Assembly: GCA_933228895.1 (NCBI GenBank)
Contig: OW121847.1
Span: forward strand, 85,601,656 to 85,665,655
Source of the DNA: Platycnemis pennipes
Lineage: Eukaryota; Arthropoda; Insecta; Odonata; Platycnemididae
Reading direction: 5' to 3'
DNA length: 64,000 nt
A program made the position numbers and the translations under genes. Position 1 is the first letter of the stretch; each line of letters begins with the position of its first letter. Below the pieces are notes generated by a model, which searched no databases, was not told the origin of the DNA, and saw nothing but the letters and a program-made list of their open reading frames with translations. Shown in pieces: positions 39,483 through 50,938 of this stretch.

Positions 39483-41260
39483 CAATTATTTTTAAGGCAC
39501 TCTATGACGATTCGCTCCGCAATTGTTCTATCTTCTTCCTATGCGATTTTCTGCTGAACGAGACGCAAGTCAATGCTCTACACTTATCACATTATTCCAA
39601 AGATTCCTTTCTATACTATTATACTTTTCTATTTCTCTGCTATTATATTCTTTCTAAACTGCCCTTTAGAGTAGCTCTGTGATCATTCCCGAATACTAAT
39701 TTTGCTGCGATGATTAGGGTTCTTTCTTCTCATGAAGCCTATGAGTACCATTCGTTGATATGCGTATTCAAATAGCAATATAATGGCTGAGAATTTTGAA
39801 AGTGATAGTTCCCTACTATGTTACTAGAGCAACTCCACCAATGTTCGCAATTTACAGTTCATTTCTTTCACTCCTCTAAATTGATTATTAAATAATATTT
39901 ACCGATTTACTACTGTTCAACGGTGTCTCAGTTGCCTCAGTCCCTAGCCTTACTCACAATCAGTCTAGCTATCGTTCATTGCTGCATGACTCGCATTTTA
40001 AAACCTATCATGAAGCATCGATAATCTAGCAACATTAATGTGATAAGGTATGAAATATATAGGCACCACGAACAAGATAATATTTTCCGCAAACTGCTAC
40101 TTAGAGAGCTAAAATAGGAGTTTCTTAAACCGAAAGGAAGCTAAGGGTTGATCCAAACCGTCCTTCAAATGCATTGTACTTCCTCGTGTACCTCATCCCA
40201 TTGAAGTTTAACATGAAAGAAACCTTCATACAAGACCCACTGTTCACATGTACATGAGAAAAATACTACGGGGTTAACATTTCGGCTTCAGGGAGAGAAG
40301 TGTGTAGAAAGTATCTGTCGACAATCTCAAATTGTCGCAAACGGAGCATAGGTACTCCGGAAAAATATTCCTAAGGACATCAGATCGGTCTCCAAACGTT
40401 AAAACAATAGGTAATAGAAAAACTAATACTATTTTGCGATAGGAACGAGTAGAATCCAAGGAGGAATTACTCTATGTGTCCAAACATTTGTTTACGTCAT
40501 TGGTTGATTGAAAATTATAAAAAGTATTTGGAGAATTCAATTTGTGGGATAGAAAATGACTAGGGACTACAGTGTGTTTTCGGCACCCCAAGATAAAATC
40601 AGGGATAGGATCCGGGCGGTATAAACTCTAACCTTGATCCATGAACATAATCACGACGTATCTTAAGGATGATTATATCTCTGGCTGTCAAGTAGTGAAT
40701 GACGCAAGAAAAGGGAATTTTTGTGAAAGTGAGGTTAGCTGGTAGAAGAGTGGAATGGAGTTCACCGACAAATCAATCATAGAATTTATGAGTAGTGATT
40801 CTCTTGTATTCAGTGATTTTGGAATCCTGAGTTGGAGCCATCTTTTAGGTTATGTACTGATTGTCTTAAAAAATTATTGTATTAGTAGATAATTTAGCTT
40901 ACTCATTATAAAAAAATATTATGTTCGTCGACTTTTGTTTATCATGTCAAAGTTCTTGTTGTGGTTTTTGATTCTTTGGGACATCATTGCGTTGCTATAT
41001 TCCTTTGGGCTAGAGGGAAGCCGATTGGAATTGTTGCTGCCAGCCAAACTTTCAAATAGAGAAAAAAATACGTGAGATAAAAGCGCAGTGCTCGTCAGCG
41101 TCCTATCCATGTGTGTCTTAGTATTAGAAATAAAAACATCGCGAAAATGTACTCTGTGTCAGCTAATGTATTTCGTAATTTCCCGCCGAATTCATTTAGC
41201 TGGATAATAATTTACAGTGATTTTGACTACTTGGGTGAAATATTAATAAATCATTTCAGA
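39483..41260. other. No gene recognised
   Basis: AT-rich, with no traceable repeats or exons that I can support. Confidence 0.5.
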
Positions 41261-41264
41261 AGCC

Positions 41265-41345
41265 TAGTCGGTTATGCGCCTTCCTGACAGTCCGAAAGTC
41301 GCAGATTTGAATCCCACCTAAGGTGTAGGTGCCGTGTTTGCATTA
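41265..41345 (+). repeat. tRNA-derived SINE head
   Basis: GCCTAGTCGGTTATGCGCC followed by GACAGTCCGAAAGTCGCAG and GATTTGAATCCCACC forms a tRNA-like cloverleaf order with A-box and B-box-like blocks, then TAAGGTGTAGGTG. No CCA or intact acceptor stem, so a SINE and not a tRNA gene. Confidence 0.6.
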
Positions 41346-41479
41346 GGATTAAAAAACTAAGTCATATAATGTGATATAACCCCGGCAACTAAATATCATA
41401 TAAACCTGATATTACACAAGTTTCTCATTTTAATTGCAGTAAGAATATTATCCTCTTCTAGCGCATATTTTGGCAACGT

Positions 41480-42420
41480 AGGAAGTTGTTGTTTCCGCGC
41501 GGCCGCTTCGGAAATAGCGCCGTAGCCACTTTCGATCAATCGGAATGCGCATACAGGGCAAACAGGGTAGGGGCCGAGGGAAAAAACAGCGGAGGAATCG
41601 AAGCGTCCGAGTCAAACATGGGAGGGCAGAGAGAGGGAGGGAGGGCGAGGGGTGTGGGAACCGAAACGAGCGTGAGGGGTGCAGAACAAGCCCCTCTCCG
41701 GAGGGAGGGGGCAGTAGTTTTGGCTCGAGAAACCAACAACGGCTCCTTTTTGACGAAAAAAAACTTAGGAGAGGAGGAGGAGGATAAGGAAATGAAATGG
41801 GGCCGAAGGAGTGGGAGAGATGGGGTGAGTGGTCTTCCTTTCGTCTCCCGGGAGGGTAGAACCCTACGACAGGAAAACAATGAAAAGAAACTGACGCACG
41901 CGTTTGCGAAATATGGAGTCGTCTCGTGAAAATAAGTACCGTCGCTCGGGATTTACGACTTTTTTTTCTCTTCCCCTCGGGGCTTCCTTCCTCGCGTCCG
42001 TCCGACCCCGACCTCTCTTCGGTTCCTCCACAGCCGCCACCGCCGCGCCGCCCCTATCTCTCCGGCGCGGCGTCTTCCGATTCTTCCCTCGGAGAAGTTT
42101 GCCGAAGTTTTTGCGGGTCGGGGAAAACGGGGGCCTCGGAGAGACGTCGGGCAACAGGGGGAGAGGGGAGGGATACGGGGAGCGACGGGAGGGTCGGATC
42201 TTCGGTCGGTCGTTTGCTAGTGACCCCCTTAATTACCCCCGGGGTGCCTCGCCCTTGGTCCGCACCCCTGGTGGGTTTGAGTTCGTGGTCGCCGTCGATC
42301 TTCGCGTGGAGCGGTCTCACGCGCTGGCGCACGACTCATCTCTCCCCTCCCCTCCTTCGTCGGGGGCTGGAAAGTTGTTCCGCACTGCGCTGGCGACGAG
42401 AAGAAGTGGACATAGCGTTT
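41480..42420. promoter_or_regulatory. GC/CpG-rich island
   Basis: About 0.9 kb rich in CpG with sharp AT-rich borders; purine-rich on the plus strand in its left half (GGGAGGGAGGGCGAGGGG at about 41635) and C-rich in its right half. Overlapping long frames on both strands encode low-complexity Arg/Gly/Ser/Pro sequence. Likely a promoter-type island, but no gene can be tied to it. Confidence 0.5.
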
Positions 42421-43340
42421 TAAATGGTTGCGATCTGTTACAATCTTTTCCATTAATCTTGGTGGAAATATTTATGGCTTAATCTGACCCAAGGGCAAGA
42501 CTACCTACGAATTAGTAATCATATATTACGGATTTATCATGAGTATTACTATCACGCCGGAGGCGAAGGAGTGCAGTTACACTTGCAAATTAGCTTTAAA
42601 AAGCTTTTTTTTATTTACACTGAGATATAATTGTAGACCGATTATTATCCTAATGTTTGGGTCTTTTGAATTTCATTACAATCGTGTATTTCCTTGCAGA
42701 AAAATATCGAAAATACTTTAAAATTAAACCTCTAGGAAAGGACTAGTTTTCAGTCCTCCAGATCAATCCGTATAGGACAGAATTAAATACATATTCCTGT
42801 CCTATGGTGCACGCATCTATATATCCTAAGCGGCATGTGCACGAATGATTAGATGCACTTATAAAATCATTATTAGTTTGCATCATGCGGTAAGCTGTAA
42901 TGGAAACGTCTCAGTATCTCGTCGGGAGGAGCTATTGGGATGGCTCCGGGTAATTTTGACTCGCTCGTGGAAGGAAGGAAGAGAATGGGAGGGCTGGTGA
43001 GCAGGGAAGCTTGGATATCGGGACTCGTATCGTACATTCTGAATTAAAATCCCGGTATTGGATGTTTGGTCAGCCATACTGCGTGAAATAAAGAGTATTT
43101 TAATGTTTGATGAATCTATGAGTAGAATAAAGTTAGAAAAGCACGTTCCATAGTGGCAAATTAGATTTAAAATTCATTTATAATTTTTCTGACCCGTGGA
43201 ATTTTATAGATGGCATATTACTGCTGTAAAGAGCACATTTACTTTTGTCAATCTGTATGCAGTTAGAATTCACCTCTACTTGAGGAGGGTAAAAGAAACA
43301 CTGCGACCCCACAAAATAATTAATACCTATTTTATTCTTG
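42421..43340. other. No gene recognised
   Basis: AT-rich non-coding DNA; the short frames have no domain. Confidence 0.5.
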
Positions 43341-43342
43341 TT

Positions 43343-43392
43343 CGCACGACCATGGTTTCGATGATGCGCAGCATCTAAACGACGGTCGTGCG
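43343..43392 (-). repeat. Palindrome with GAAACCATGGTC motif
   Basis: CGCACGACC at 43344-43352 pairs with GGTCGTGCG at 43383-43391, with an inner GATGC/GCATC stem around CTGC. The minus strand reads CATCATCGAAACCATGGTCG. The same GAAACC-ATGGTC block is in the larger palindrome at 57.9 kb. Confidence 0.6.
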
Positions 43393-44814
43393 GTCAAAAT
43401 TAAAGCATAGAATTTTTATCGTAAAAGTCCGATGCTTATTTTACCCTTATCATGAAGGAAATCCACCATGCTAAGATGGAAACTGTGAATTCATACATTT
43501 GGATGAAAATTTAGAGCAAATTCTGGTGGCTTGGTCAAAAAGATTTGCATACATTGTTTTGGACTAAAATCTATTTTCACGCAATACCACCATTTTACAT
43601 GCTCCATATCAGTTGTATCCGATTTGCATCAAATTTGTATCCAAATTGACGGCAGGACATCGACTTATGATACCTATAAGAAAGAAATATCATCCCAGCA
43701 TTCTATCTAGCATGCTTAATGTAGGCCGTGGCTACCGCTTGAATGCTGACTAACGCTCCTCAAGTGCCTTGCGGAATATGCTCCATGAAATGTACTATGC
43801 CGGGGCAGCATTTTTATTCTCAGTCAGCCATTTTCACATGTACGTGTCTCACTCGCGGTAAGAGACCCGCAAAGGGGAATATGCATGAAATTTGTTTCAC
43901 GAAGATTAATGATATACTTGATGCAAAATTTTCTCACCAATTTAAATATATAAGCCAAATTTTTCTACACCCACCACAAATATTATTAAATGATATTGAA
44001 ATGTTCCCGAAAATCGACGAAAGTCACGTGACCTGAAACGCCTTCTGACGTCATTGCACGGTATAGGTTCCACATTGCTACGGAGATAAACATTTATATT
44101 TAAAATAAAACGAAGTGAATGTATTGTTTTGAAGTTTTTAGCCATTTTTCGAAAGAAACGATGACTGAAAAATACTTAAAAAAGCACATTCCGACAATTT
44201 ACTTTGGTTAAATCCTTATGGCGGCATTCTTCTTTAGAAAAACCAGCGATTGCATAGACGTAGAAGAAATTCTTGGGCACTAAACAGACATTATATAATT
44301 AATGGACGATTTGCTCGTTACCATCCATACTACGCAAATAAAAAATCGAAATACAATCGTTTATTGCAATAAACAAATGAGATAAATACATGTATGTATG
44401 TATACGTTATGGCCAAGTATTCATTTAACAACTTACCTCCACGAATAAACAGATAAACAACGCCCTTAGTGATACCGTGCCGTGACGTCTGTTTTTAAGC
44501 TGCCGAAAAAGTACAATTTTCAAAGAGTAATATCTTTATAACGCAACTTAATTCTTCAGCAAAATTTTCTCCAATCACATTTTAGCTAATAAACTTCACA
44601 TTCAAAGAGTTTTAAAAAATAGTGCATGTTCCCCATTGTTTGAAAGGCCGTTGCTTCCCCGCTGCTGATCAATGGGGAACAAAATCACGAGTATTTTTTT
44701 ATGCGCAGAAAAAAATCATTCACTTCCTTCAAACAAGAAGGTTAGAATGCACTGAAGGAGGCATTGGCATGCATCTTGTCCTTAATGCGTCTAGAGTTCC
44801 ACCGGGGAGAAGGA
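43393..44814. other. No gene recognised
   Basis: AT-rich non-coding DNA; no repeats traced apart from the flanking elements. Confidence 0.5.
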
Positions 44815-45050
44815 AGCCTCGGTAACTTAACTAATAGAGTACCTAGCCGGTAATCAGTTCCGGGTTCGAGGTGGATTTTTTCCTTGTGAAAATTCATCTA
44901 ATGCGCATTTCAGAGGGTGACTTCGCTAAAGTATTCGCGGCTATTTCGCAATCCTTGAATTGGCATGCAAGACTATTAGCCTGTGGATGGCCATGAAGAC
45001 CGAGCAGGGGTGCTTGGGAAGAATTAATTCCCACCTCCTCAGCGCAAAGC
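44815..45050 (+). mobile_element. tRNA-derived SINE with tail shared at 55.2 kb
   Basis: The head CTTAACTAATAGAGTACC with B-box CGGGTTCGAGG (about 44868) is followed by a body whose end (GCAGGGGTGCTTGGGAAGAA, then CCCACCTCCTCA) matches 55200-55255 (ATAGGGGTGCTTGAGTAGGA, then CCCCACTTCCTCA). The junction with the hAT relic begins just after, at about 45060. Confidence 0.55.
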
Positions 45051-45517
45051 ACCTGCGTTACATAGCACTAAGGATTGCAATCCCGGGATTCGGAATCCCG
45101 GGATCCCCGATAAAATGACAATCCCGAAATCCCGGGATTTAGTTTATACGAATCCCGGGATCCCGGGATTGACGTACACATTTTCGGTAACAGTTGGCGC
45201 TAGTAAGTAAGTTTCTTGGACATGAAATGCAACATGTTAGACGTCTGAGCTAAGTGACTAATACATTTTATTGGAATAAGTAATTTTTCATCATTTATAA
45301 TACATGGTAAAAACGGAGATTAGCTTAAAGTGCGCGTGCTAAAGACACAGTGATTGCCAGTATTAAAAAAATTGGACTATATTCTAGAAAATGTTTTCTA
45401 ACTCTTCGATGAATTGACTTCGCCACGAAACAGAAGCTATATTAATATTGACGTTCACTCCTCTGAAAGAGGATAAAATATCCAGAACTTTGGGCTTTTC
45501 TTAATTAATGGAAATAT

Positions 45518-45591
45518 CAGAAAGAAGACAAAATTTGCTATTTACCACATTAAATTTTTATGTGGAAAATGCAAATTTTGTCTTCTTTCTG
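45518..45591. repeat. 74-bp foldback hairpin
   Basis: CAGAAAGAAGACAAAATTTGC (45518-45538) pairs perfectly with GCAAATTTTGTCTTCTTTCTG (45571-45591), and the stem continues inward through CCACAT/ATGTGG with few mismatches and a small AT loop. Could be a minimal foldback element; a small-RNA precursor shape is also possible, with no further support. Confidence 0.75.
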
Positions 45592-45599
45592 GTGTGTTC

Positions 45600-47200
45600 G
45601 AATACCACGCAATATCGCCAGAATCTACGGATTTCATTCTTAATGGAAATATGTCCGCAGCAGTGTGTATTGAGCTTTTAAAAAAATAAATTGAAAGAAT
45701 TTATTTAGAAAAAGACATTTTCGCAAACGCCACTGACGCACAGTGGGCTGAAATCGAAATTCTTTGGACAAAATTACAAAATTGCTTTTTTGGAGATAGA
45801 ATCATGAAATTTGGTACAAATACTCACAATTGATTGGCAATCAAGGAATTACATGTCATTGGCCATGTTTTGTTGCCTTGACCGAGATACGGGGGCTCAA
45901 ACAGAACCAAAATTCCAAAATTACACCCGACTTTAGTTTTCTCCGAAAATCTTCCTATATAAGCTGGGGGTGACGCTGTGGGAGGAATTTGATCGGATAA
46001 AAAACTATTAGGTCTTTTAAAACAACTCTTTTACTTAACTGTGCTTAACTTTGGGAGTTTTTTTCGTAAATTTGGGCTATGTTACGCAACAAAATGGCGG
46101 ACGCTATTTTCACGCTAAATTTCATATTAAGTAGTAAATATCTAGCGTTTTACGAAAGATCCTGTCAAGTGACTCATATTAAATCAATTGTTGAAGCTTT
46201 CTAAAGGTAGATCTGAAATCAAATTGAAAATTCGTTTGCGACGCCGAAAATTACATTTGATTTTTCGTACGCGCGTCCGGAGCCGGAGACGCGCGCCGGG
46301 AGCTGGAAATGCCGTGACCCGAGTAAGTTTTTTCAAGCCATAAGGAACACAACGCTTCCAATTCGTCTTTTTTAATATGCGTGGATTGATATCGATATAC
46401 ACAGGCTCTATGTGTATAAAATAATGGGGTTATTGAAATATTAAGGTTTTAGAGTGTACGTGAAATCACGTTCAAGGTTTCACCTCTCAAAAGTAAACTA
46501 CTCTTTCACACCCTTGAAGTCTTAAAACTGCGGTATTTTTCGCACTAAACATTATTTTACCTTCTAAAAGGAACACTATTAAGGACTTCTTTTCATTTCT
46601 TTGCCCTTTCACCCCAGCAATCCAAGCCTTTGACTATACCAGGAGGTTCATTCAGAAAGGTACATGTTGGACACCGCGGAGTTTTTGGTTGTTCAACGAG
46701 AATTTCTACACAAATCATTCATCTTTTCTCCTTTACAATATGCATATCCCTGATTTACGCGTCACATAGACTTTGTTCACCTAATAAAACTTTAGTTTCT
46801 ACTTTACTTGAATTATGCTCACAGGAAGGAAACAAATTATTTAAAATAGCTTAATATTGAGGCACAACGATATTAATTCTGTTCGTCAAAACCCTTAACT
46901 TACAGTATTGTTACTCACTTCCTGCTGTTTTGTTTGACTGAGATAGTTGTATTGTAGTCAAAGCTTAGTATAAGTTAATACTCTTTGCATTCATTATACT
47001 TGGGGGGTAATATAATTATCTCCGCATCGCTCTACTGTGGTCCGCGGCGCGACGGTAATTTTCTTTCAGCTGAACGACTAATTACAATTTGGATTTTATT
47101 TTAAGGGAGTATTGTAGCCATTTAACAAAAAGAAATTATAGATACAATTCATTTTATTTTTAACACTTATTTTACATTTTTCTATGTTTTTCAAAGTTCC
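45600..47200. other. Interior of the hAT relic, nothing else recognised
   Basis: AT-rich; no domain in any frame. A short GC-rich inverted pair (CGCGCGTC/GACGCGCG) sits at about 46270-46295. Confidence 0.45.
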
Positions 47201-47232
47201 TACAAGTAATCGTCATCACTGCTTGAGTCCGT

Positions 47233-47505
47233 TTATTCCTCACTTATTTCTTCCAAAACCAATAATACCTTCGATTCTTCTGGCATTTTCATACTTCTCT
47301 GTTTTGGGAGATTGCTATAGGAAATAAATGGATCGGACGTTAACAAAAGCCTTTTAAATAGATCCTCATCTGTGGCCACTCTGGAGTACTTTCTAGTAAA
47401 TCTCTCTCGAAATTTCTGAGCGTCCTTATTTCTAGACTCCATTGCACTTGCACCGTCATGACGGTGCAAGTTTAATGCCAAAGGTTGGTAGGTAATTACC
47501 AACAA
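47233..47505 (-). pseudogene. Protein-like frame of unknown origin inside the hAT relic
   Basis: A 90-residue frame on the minus strand, antisense to the hAT transposase remnant. It includes LALNLHRHDGASAMESRNKD, FRERFTRKYSRVATDEDLFK and RLLLTSDPFIS, with an acidic C-terminus (LVLEEISEE). Composition looks like real protein, possibly the C-terminus of another element's ORF nested here. I do not recognise the family. Confidence 0.3.
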
Positions 47506-48189
47506 ATCATCACCTTTGTTTGGCTCATGGTAAACACCTTGCTGTCATTATGGTATGTACAAATATGAGGGTAGAGTAAATGTAATAAATAATTAATTTG
47601 AAGTAGGAGAAGAAGTCAAATCTGAAGAAAGTGAATTCAGCGATGAAAACTTTCCGTCGAGTGATGAAACAGACGGGGATGATCCATTTTAAGATGGAGG
47701 CGCGTGTAAACAATCAGAACAAAACATTAAGATTTTGATCCAAAAAAAATAAGGGAAGCATTTCCTCTCTTTAGATAATCACTCTTAAAAAACGCCAGGT
47801 TCCTTCTAAAATATGTGATTGAAAAATTTGCTGAGAATAGAGCTCTTGTTATTGGCGTAAAAATTCGACGGAACACTTTATTTGACATGATGGTACGTTT
47901 TCTAATGCTAACAACTTGCGTGATGAAGGCCTTTATTGATTTTTATTCCAAAATATCGTTCAATGAGTGTTAACATGAACTTACTTCTTCCATTTTCGCA
48001 ACACTGGAGCCAGTGAAAATTTCTGTGGAAGCGTTTTGCCGAAGGGATCCAAATCTTATGAAGTTTGAGGCAGTGTTGGAAATCTTGATGCAAAAACTAA
48101 AATATGTGAACACTCTGTTGGGGAATAATATGAAAATTGCCTTTCAGAATCAAGTACTGAAGAGATGAACTGATTTATCAGGGGTTTTT

Positions 48190-48440
48190 ACGGTATCCCC
48201 GAGGTAAATAGCAACAGTATTCCTATGGTATTTATCAGTACTCCGTATTCATGTATTTATTAGTATCGCAAAAGTATTTCCACTGAGACGCAGAAATACT
48301 ACCCAGCAGTATTTATTGATATTCATTATGCATCAATCAGTATTCCACTGGAAGTATTTATAGCTATTGCTTACGTAGTATTCGGTTTTCTTTATGCAGT
48401 ATTTATATGCATCTCTTTAGTATTTATAGATATTTCTACG
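48190..48440. repeat. Degenerate AGTATTTAT-rich stretch
   Basis: At least ten variants of (C)AGTATTTAT or AGTATTCC are spaced irregularly about 15-30 bp apart. It interrupts the hAT coding remnant, so it is part of a later insertion or of an expanded simple repeat. Confidence 0.6.
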
Positions 48441-48870
48441 TTGATTTGCAGCATGAAAAATGAGACAATTAAATGTCTGAATTTATACATTACTAATCAC
48501 ATGTTAATGACAAAATTCGAATTCAGGGCGCCAAAGGAAAGATACATACCACCAAAATAACAGGAAGTATCTACTGTAGCAACTTAAAATTACACATTCT
48601 CACACGTTTTCACATTTATGGGTCAGAAGTGAATAAGATATTTGCGGTGAAACCAGTCAACAAAGTGGAGATTGATGATTAAATATTGATGGGATCCACA
48701 CAAATGAAATACAAATTTAATAATTTTATTCTCTTGTTAAGACTTATTTATTTCTTAATCATCGAGTTTTGATTACAGTGTATTATGGGGTATCATATTA
48801 AAATTAACGCCAAAAATTAAAAAGTTATATGTGAAAGTCCACCACCCCATAACATTATACAATGAAGTAC

Positions 48871-48898
48871 AACCGAAGTGACGATCGTCACTGCGGTT
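48871..48898. repeat. 28-bp palindrome without loop
   Basis: AACCG-A-AGTGACGA joins directly to TCGTCACT-G-CGGTT. The two arms pair over 14 positions with one mismatch. It could be a footprint of inverted element ends or a binding site. Confidence 0.7.
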
Positions 48899-49713
48899 CA
48901 TGGGTTAGTGGCCATGATTGGGGAATTTATATTCTGTGCTAATGCTAGCGAACCTAAGAAAATTCTCAAAGAAAACTAGCTTAGATTTCGTAATTATAAT
49001 GCCACTAAAACATTTGAATCAGCAAGCGTGGAAGAATAACAAGCTTCTTTAGTATGAAAAAGTCGATACATTGATGGCTTGCATAAGAGAGAGAGTCAGA
49101 TGCTAAATAATCAGAGAGTGGTTCACTATGTTCGGATGAGCTGGAGAAGGAACTTGATTCGGCCATTTTTATGTCATTACCCGATTTGGTCATTCGGTTA
49201 GGTTTGATTCCTCCCAAACAATATTATCCCAGCTGCAGTTCAAAGGACCTAGAATTATCAATTGTTAAAAAGCTAGAGAATTTCCGTGAAAGTGGACGGA
49301 GAGGAGAAAATATGCAAATTATTTACGTGCACTTACTAGCTATTCCTCCCACTAGTGTTGAATCAGAAAGGGCTTTTCCTCAGCGGGTTTTCTTTGCAAT
49401 AAATTTAGGTCAATAATGAGCGACAAGACATTACACATTCTTTGTTTTTTAAGGGCATATTTTAAAAAAATCGTAGGTAACTTTTCTTTGAGAATAACCT
49501 AATTCTAAAGTTCCTGTTTGATTTTTTTAAAAGTCTACAACTTCTTTCAATTTAAGTGCAATTTCTATTGCTATGGTGCTTTATTTCTTTATCTCCCAAG
49601 AAAAACTGTGCTGTTTTACGTTTCGGTAAAACTGATTCTTGAGTAACTTTGTGACGTTTTTACAATTTTTATACCAAAGATAAAACAATAAAAAAACACA
49701 AAAAATTAAAATA

Positions 49714-49770
49714 AACGCACGACCCGAATTTCAATGCTTCAGCATCATCATCAGTGAAGATGCTCCCCTG
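49714..49770 (-). ncRNA. Hammerhead-like core motif, probably degenerate
   Basis: The minus strand reads CTGATGATGATGCTGAAGCA, then TTGAAATTCGGGTCGTGCG. This gives CTGATGA, a short stem II (ATGC-TGAA-GCAT) and GAAA, then a GTC cleavage-site-like triplet, the order of a hammerhead ribozyme as known in Penelope-like elements. Stem III is poor and no convincing stem I is visible, so activity is unlikely. It lies inside the right arm of the hAT relic. Confidence 0.25.
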
Positions 49771-50334
49771 TTTTTAAACTTTGTGTGGTGTTGTTTTATA
49801 ATAATTTTAACTTTATTATTAATCATTGTTGCTTAAAATTTGATAAATTTTAATATTGTTTCTATGTGTGCATGCGCTATTCTAGTTATTTTTAACTTTC
49901 ATTCCATATGTGCATGTTCATGTGATTCAGTTAAATCCCGGGATTGAGGAAATCACAATCACGATTTTTCAATCCCGTAATCTCGGGATTGCAATCCATA
50001 CTTAGCACGGCCTCTTATAAAGACTGAATATACCATATTAAAACATAAATAATAATACAACTATTGGTTTCAGATAGTGTTGCTGCGGGACGAGACGAGA
50101 CTTGAGCCAGTCTCGTTTTCAGAACTCGGGTATCGTCTCGTCTCGTCTCGTTTCTCCGAAAATAAACTAAGTACCATAAAAAGACGTTACCTTTACGTAC
50201 GTAATCGCTGAATCGGTATTGATAGTCAAGGAATAAACTAGAAAAATAAAACATAAGAGTGGTACAAAATGAGTATGTAGTCACAATGTTTGTTTAGAGA
50301 AATGCTCAGAAGGTTAAAAAAAATATGCAATTGG

Positions 50335-50586
50335 CTAAAGATAGAATGAACAATTTTGCTTCAAAAAGTAGTCTAAACAATTTTCAGGTTTAAAACAGTT
50401 AAATGAAGATTGGTATTTTATTTGACTTGGCAAATTACACAGTACCCACGACTTCACACAGTGTAAACGTCTAGCAGATTCGTGGGCCAAGCGTTTTCTA
50501 TGCTTTCTCATTGTCAATGCTACCCGTGAGAACAATCTTTCTGCTGGAACAGATGTAGCGGGAATGCTAAGGAAGTTTCTCGCCAT
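50335..50586 (-). pseudogene. hAT transposase C-terminal fragment
   Basis: 83 residues on the minus strand begin ARNFLSIPATSVPAERLFSR and continue RKHRKRLAHESARRLHCVKS. The P-ATS-x-P-AER-x-FS core and the following R-x-RL helix are the hAT dimerisation motif. The frame starts at a Met by chance; upstream catalytic parts are missing or scrambled by the 50721-50938 inverted repeat. Confidence 0.85.
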
Positions 50587-50720
50587 TTTGTAAGCACTGG
50601 AAAAGTTGACTCATTAGCCTTCCTCCAAGTCAATATGTTTACATTACTAGGGGATCTCGGCTATTAAATATCCAGTCTTTATACTGAGATGAATGACTAG
50701 GGGTAAATTTAGTTAAACCT

Positions 50721-50938
50721 GTCCAGTTGTCACTTCCGGTGGCTGCTGCGTCACAGGCATTGTCGTTCTCCAAGCTTTCATACCCGTTGCAGGGCACGTC
50801 ATCGAGGAAATAAATTACAATTAAAGCACGTCATCGGGGAAACAATTATTTCCCCGATGACGTGCCCTGCAACGGGTATGAAAGCTTGAAGAACGACAAT
50901 GCCTGTGACGCAGCAGCCACCGAAAGTGACAACTGGAC
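50721..50938. repeat. Inverted repeat, 84-bp arms, inside the hAT element
   Basis: 50721-50804 and 50855-50938 are reverse complements with about two mismatches (arms begin GTCCAGTTGTCAC and end CACGTCATCG). The 50-bp spacer contains GCACGTCATCGGGGAAA, which pairs perfectly with TTTCCCCGATGACGTGC, so part of the sequence is present three times. The right arm encodes VPCNGYESLKNDNACDAAAT on the plus strand and the left arm the same on the minus strand, suggesting duplication of a piece of transposase exon. Confidence 0.92.

Larger units (their letters stand above)
47600..49440 (+). pseudogene. hAT transposase remnants
   Basis: On the plus strand, 47925-48120 encodes in broken frames KALIDFYSKI, LEPVKISVEAL and CRRDPNLMKFEAVLEIL, matching the conserved hAT segment before the C-terminal region. 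About 1.2 kb further on, 49330-49420 encodes HLLAIPPTSVESERAFPQ, the hAT C-terminal dimerisation motif (P-x-TS-x-x-SER-x-F). The gap is filled by unrelated AGTATTTAT-rich sequence. Multiple stops; not functional. Confidence 0.72.
45060..50005 (+). mobile_element. Large decayed hAT-type transposon with CCCGGGATT-rich ends
   Basis: The left end (GGATTGCAATCCCGGGATT, from about 45070) and the reverse complement of the right end (GGATTGCAATCCCGAGATT, ending about 49998) form an inverted repeat. Many extra ATCCCGGGAT units lie just inside (45085-45170 and 49930-49990), like hAT subterminal binding repeats. Transposase remnants are on the plus strand. The 8-bp target duplication typical of hAT cannot be recovered, as the flanks have decayed. 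Other repeats are nested inside, including a hairpin at 45518-45591, AGTATTTAT-rich DNA at 48190-48440 and a hammerhead-like motif at 49.73 kb. Confidence 0.68.

Noticed and set aside
41265..41345. A genuine tRNA gene
   Set aside because: The A and B boxes are recognisable but the acceptor stem does not pair and the sequence runs into a SINE-like body.
41486..42482. Frames of 114-192 residues in the 41.5-42.4 kb island
   Set aside because: Same composition artefact; none has a recognisable domain and they overlap on both strands.
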